From Anaerolinea thermophila (GTDB lineage: Bacteria > Chloroflexota > Anaerolineae > Anaerolineales > Villigracilaceae): DNA of 6,165 nucleotides. Position numbers and translations under genes: made by a program. Below are positions 6,051-6,165 of the stretch, piece after piece; position 1 is the first letter of the stretch, and every line of letters begins with the position of its first letter. The notes under the pieces were generated by a model. It worked only from the letters and a program-made list of their open reading frames with translations, did not search any database and had not been told where the DNA came from. Location: NCBI GenBank assembly GCA_022729775.1, contig DZBA01000203.1:1-6165 (forward strand), given 5' to 3'.

Positions 6051-6056
6051 ATTGTA
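6051..6056 (-). promoter_or_regulatory. Possible -10 box for leaderless YitT-family transcript
   Basis: Minus-strand TACAAT lies six bases before the ATG at 6044, in the 29-base gap after the YraN stop. The bases in front of the ATG contain no purine-rich ribosome site. No -35 hexamer is recognisable 16-18 bases upstream. Confidence 0.4.
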
Positions 6057-6073
6057 CAGGGAAATTTGAGCGA

Positions 6074-6165
6074 TTATCCTACATTCTCAAAATGCGTAAT
6101 CACGGGCGGTTTGCTTTTGGGTTTTCCTTCCACTGCAATCACATCAACCTGCCAGTGGTCAATTT
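6074..6165 (-). CDS. yraN: C-terminal end of a YraN/UPF0102-family protein, cut by window edge
   Basis: The last 29 codons and the TAA stop of a gene entering from the right edge. The residues run DHWQVDVIAVEG, then a Lys/Pro stretch, then ITHFENVG. This fits the end of UPF0102 (YraN) proteins, which have an endonuclease-like fold and typically finish with a strand of the form (R/W)-x-D-V-(I/V)-x-V, a short variable turn and a (I)-x-H-(I/F)-E-N-(A/V) ending. The role of the family is not established. Only about a quarter of a normal 115-125 residue protein is visible, so the active-site half cannot be checked. It is followed on the same strand by the YitT-family gene. Confidence 0.75.
   Translation of the reverse strand, partial: IDHWQVDVIAVEGKPKSKPPVITHFENVG

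Noticed and set aside
1..6165. A mobile element, CRISPR array, toxin-antitoxin or defence system
   Set aside because: No direct repeat series, terminal inverted repeats, transposase, integrase or tRNA-like sequence was seen; all genes fit housekeeping or metabolic families.

Overview
This 6165-base window looks like ordinary bacterial chromosome: compact, moderately GC-rich, with short intergenic gaps and no sign of mobile elements. The protein repertoire and sequence style (groESL under a CIRCE operator, a PepE-like protein with a cysteinyl-tRNA synthetase tail, an Ala/Lys-rich N-terminal tail on a uracil permease) would fit an Anaerolineae-type member of the Chloroflexota. That placement is inference from sequence style, not a phylogenetic result.

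Left part (1-1757): on the minus strand lies the heat-shock operon groES-groEL, with groEL cut by the left edge after 414 codons. Upstream of groES are a well-formed sigma-70-type promoter (TTGACT, 17-base spacer, TAATAT) and a perfect CIRCE inverted repeat over the predicted start of transcription. HrcA repression is therefore the expected control. A second, separate 14-base perfect palindrome covers the -10 box.

Middle part (1722-3542): transcribed divergently from groES are two plus-strand genes 9 bases apart. The first is a peptidase-E-like (S51, class I amidotransferase fold) protein fused to the C-terminal tail of cysteinyl-tRNA synthetase. The second is a stand-alone LutA-type cysteine-rich protein with two CCG motifs; no lutB or lutC lies beside it.

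Right part (3526-6165): three minus-strand genes read towards lutA. They are the end of a YraN/UPF0102 gene, a YitT-family membrane protein (DUF161 plus DUF2179), and a UraA-type uracil:proton symporter whose last bases overlap the end of lutA by 17 bases. Between the YitT gene and uraA is a clear intrinsic terminator preceded by a possible promoter and foldable leader. It either ends the YitT transcript or acts as an attenuator for uraA.

A pattern that links several genes: the PepE-like gene, lutA and the YitT gene lack a convincing Shine-Dalgarno sequence and instead carry a -10-like hexamer ending exactly 6 bases before the ATG, as expected of leaderless mRNAs. groES, groEL and uraA have normal Shine-Dalgarno sequences. 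No RNA gene, CRISPR array, insertion sequence or gene-free stretch over 300 bases was seen.
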